A DNA stretch of 64,000 bases from Castanea sativa (taxonomy: Eukaryota; Streptophyta; Magnoliopsida; Fagales; Fagaceae): assembly GCF_040712315.1 (NCBI RefSeq), contig NC_134023.1, forward strand, positions 18,051,442 to 18,115,441, given 5' to 3'. The notes under the pieces were generated by a model that was given only the letters and a program-made list of their open reading frames with translations, had not been told where the DNA came from and did not search any database. The translations under genes and the position numbers were made by a program. Position 1 is the stretch's first letter. Every line of letters starts with the position of its first letter. Below, piece by piece: positions 61,451-64,000 of this stretch.

Positions 61451-63275
61451 AATATATACTAAAGTCCCTGACTCATGGGAAATATAAATTACTCATCTCT
61501 CAAAAATATTTCTTTCACAAAATTAAGGGAACTATGCTTATTTTTCCATAATCAACTAACTACAAAAGCCCATGTATATTACCCATGGCAAAACCATTCA
61601 TTTTTGTAGGGATGGCCAAGCCTAAAGAAGCTCAACTACAAAGCCTAGCTAAGCCAGCCCAGCTCATATACAAATCCAACAGCTGAAGCTCACTTGAGCT
61701 GTCCAGTCAAACTTTAGCACAACCTGACAGCTGGAGCCCATCATCATCAGTTCCAGCATGTCCAATCAGATCAGAAGAGGAGCACGTGTCTAGCAGGGGT
61801 TAAACCCTTCCTTGCTAAGCTGAATTCCATCATTTCTCATGTGACATAAAGCTGAGGTGACATCACAAAAAGCTAGGAAGTTTCAGCCAGCTGTATCTCC
61901 TTCCTTCTCTAACCCATTTGGTCAAAGAACAAGGGTAGCCATAACCGGGCCATGAAAGCTTCTGGAACAACATGAAATCAGTTCATTATCATGCCAAAAA
62001 TGTGTACTTTGTAGTGCATGGACCAAGCACATGAACCCAAATGGGGAAACTTAGGGAAATGTGGTTTGGAGGGCACCAAAGGGATCCTAGTAGAGTTCTC
62101 AGCATAGGGCTCTAAGATTGACATCTAGCTTGGGGTGATACAATCTACCCTAGGGAACTCTGATTCTAGTAGCAGCAAAACCAAGACCATTAGCCTAATA
62201 CATGCTTTAATCCCATCAGCTAAGGCCAAATCAGCATTTAATGCTAGGCCAGAATCCCAGTTGTTATTACCCAAAGCAGCAAGAATATCCTAAAGCTACG
62301 CTTATTACTCTTGGCCAAAATCCTATTTTTGAAGATTAAGGAAGATTTAGCAGAGATTATTTGCTAATTACCCCCTCAAACTCAACTATAAATGGAACTC
62401 TCCACTAATCCTTAGGGGGGGGGGGGGGGGCAATACACACTAAGAAATACACTCATAAACAAGAACTCTTCCTTAACTTCTCTGTTTAGCTTTCTCTAAA
62501 CTCTAGCACAATTCTGAGTCACTAAGCTCTTAGCTTCACGTACAGAAACTGAGTTCTCTAGCTCCTAGCTCAAAAACACCCCTCACATCTCTACTTATAA
62601 GCTTTTACCCGTCCCCAGCAGAAAGTCCCTTCACTAAACACTTTCTCTCACTACTCATACTACCTAAAATGTCCTTCATTACTCACTACTTATACTATAT
62701 TCACAAGCATGTCTTGACACCATAATGATCTTGCTGCGCTAACTAGAATCTCTCTCTCTCCCTTCATCTCACACTAAGTTTTTCTCATTACTTGTTATAA
62801 TGGAGCCCATAATATTCATTTACTCATTTACTATTGAAGGTTATGATGTAACTGTCACTATAGAATTTTTTCCTCATATTGTTGTGTTAGAAGACTTTTC
62901 TCCAGAGCCAATGGATGATGGGTTTGAAAATGTGGATAATTTCCTTAATCTGTGAAACAGCTAACAGCTGGAGGTTTATTTTGTTTTGTCTCACTTTACC
63001 GCTAGGCTATTTTCTGCAGAAACATTTTACTGCTAGGCTATTTCTTACAATATGCTTTTTAATCATGCTGACGTGTCTGCTATAGGAATTGTTTATGGGT
63101 CATTCTTATCAGTCTCAACCTAAGCCCAAGGCATAAAATAAGGTGTATTCTTTGGATCTTCACTGATAGCCTTTGGGCCATACCTCGAGCCCATCGTCGA
63201 GTTTCGGTTTAGGCCCCCAACCCAACACAAATCTTATTTGTCGTAAGGAAAAACTTTTTCGCCTCCTACAATAGT

Positions 63276-64000
63276 TATATTATGTTTTTTTTATAAAAAA
63301 AATAGTGATATTCTGTTTTCAAAAGCCTGCCTTTTCTTCGGAGAACTCATTTTAGTTTGATGACTCTGCAAATATTTTGGAAGTTCTAACTTTCTGTAAT
63401 GATTATCTTTATTAATACTGCTTCCTTTCAATATGTATATTCTTTATACACATAAATACATAGCTTGTGCATCACCATAATGACCAATTATGCTATTTAG
63501 GAAAGGCATTTAGGACATAAAATTAATTTGAAATGCTCCTATCTGCCATCTTTGGGACAAATAGCTACATCGAGAAGAAGGAGAGAATTGCTTTCAAAGT
63601 TTTATAAATGTGGCATTATTTTCTTGAATATTTTTGGTTGTCCACACAATTTGGGATCAATTGATTTATTTAACATAATCAAGACACTGTCACAATGGCT
63701 AATTCCCCTTCCCCCATATAGGCACAAACAACCGCACAGACCATAAATTGAAGATCTGAATTATCTACTACATATTTTTATGGCTCCCTGTCAAATAGAA
63801 TTCTCTTTCACCTTGAATAGTCTTTTTCATAACCTGCACTCTAAAACAGGTAAAATAATGTATATCAAAACGTGTAGCCGTGTAGGGGTTCCCAAGGGAA
63901 ATCCAAATATTTAACAGATAAAAGACAACATATAATATAAGCCATCATATATATAATCTCTGAAAAAATTGACTTATCACATGCATCAACTAAATGATTC
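63276..64000 (+). repeat. Last copy of the glycolate oxidase 3' UTR block, cut by the window end
   Basis: From TTATATTATG onward this matches 29381-30050, including CCTGCCTTTTCTTCGGAGAA, the CTTCCTTTCAATATGTATAT string and ACTTATCACATGCATCAACT at the very end. By comparison with locus B, hairpin 1 would lie roughly 220 bases beyond the window. The frame 63528-63746 is incidental. Confidence 0.75.

Larger units (their letters stand above)
60397..63270 (+). mobile_element. 2.9-kb solo LTR with minisatellite
   Basis: The unit runs TGTTGAGGTAC...GCCTCCTACA and is flanked by ATAGT on both sides (60392-60396 and 63271-63275). Locus B keeps the uninterrupted site near 29376-29382 (AATGGTTATATT). 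A promoter-like CTATAAATGG at about 62385 and a downstream G-run (62417-62430) fit an LTR read on the plus strand. No gag or pol is present, so this is a solo LTR of a long-LTR family, or an LTR-only derivative. Confidence 0.8.

Overview
The window is nuclear DNA from a eudicot plant, probably a woody species (a Fagales-type tree is my guess, not shown). It is AT-rich, has long introns with GT..AG borders and many (TA)n/(CT)n microsatellites, and most of it is transposable elements. No alignment, folding or database search was run. All homology statements come from reading the sequence.

Two host genes are complete. At 10278-15697 (+) a three-exon gene encodes a 181-residue, single-pass membrane protein of a plant-wide but uncharacterised family. 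Its 4.7-kb second intron holds a reversed UDP-glycosyltransferase fragment and a LINE-like 3' end. At 19080-22976 (+) an eleven-exon gene encodes a 369-residue peroxisomal glycolate oxidase (photorespiration), with every catalytic residue present and a C-terminal PRL peroxisomal targeting tripeptide.

The most interesting signal lies downstream of glycolate oxidase. About 1 kb after its stop codon are two consecutive stem-loops of about 110 nt (23944-24054 and 24103-24204) that look like a plant microRNA cluster. The same pair recurs at 30259-30541 and 57603-57895, and a degenerate single copy lies on the minus strand at 51589-51685. Between copies, changes in one arm are matched by complementary changes in the other at two positions. 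The surrounding blocks (glycolate oxidase 3' UTR, hairpins, tail) form a series of segmental duplications over 23-64 kb, since broken up by transposons. The last copy runs off the window just before its hairpins are expected.

Mobile elements, left to right: a 6-kb LTR element in minus orientation (12-5996) whose interior is two inverted duplications; a 1.8-kb long-TIR element (7949-9780); small MITEs near 7.5, 17.4, 24.4, 25.5, 30.8, 37.5 and 46.5 kb; a 1.7-kb foldback (26555-28275); a full-length PIF/Harbinger element (30950-37206) with a spliced, apparently intact DDE transposase; a 5.4-kb palindrome of two head-to-head LTR-like units flanked by one 5-bp target duplication (40272-45690); a nested foldback (46064-46985); a 1.8-kb element with a perfect 7-bp target duplication (48430-50237); a CCA-rich 1.1-kb element (50396-51498); a 2.4-kb LTR-like unit (53784-56202); and a 2.9-kb solo LTR carrying a 26-bp minisatellite (60397-63270). 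Stretches not listed below are AT-rich intergenic DNA in which I see no gene.
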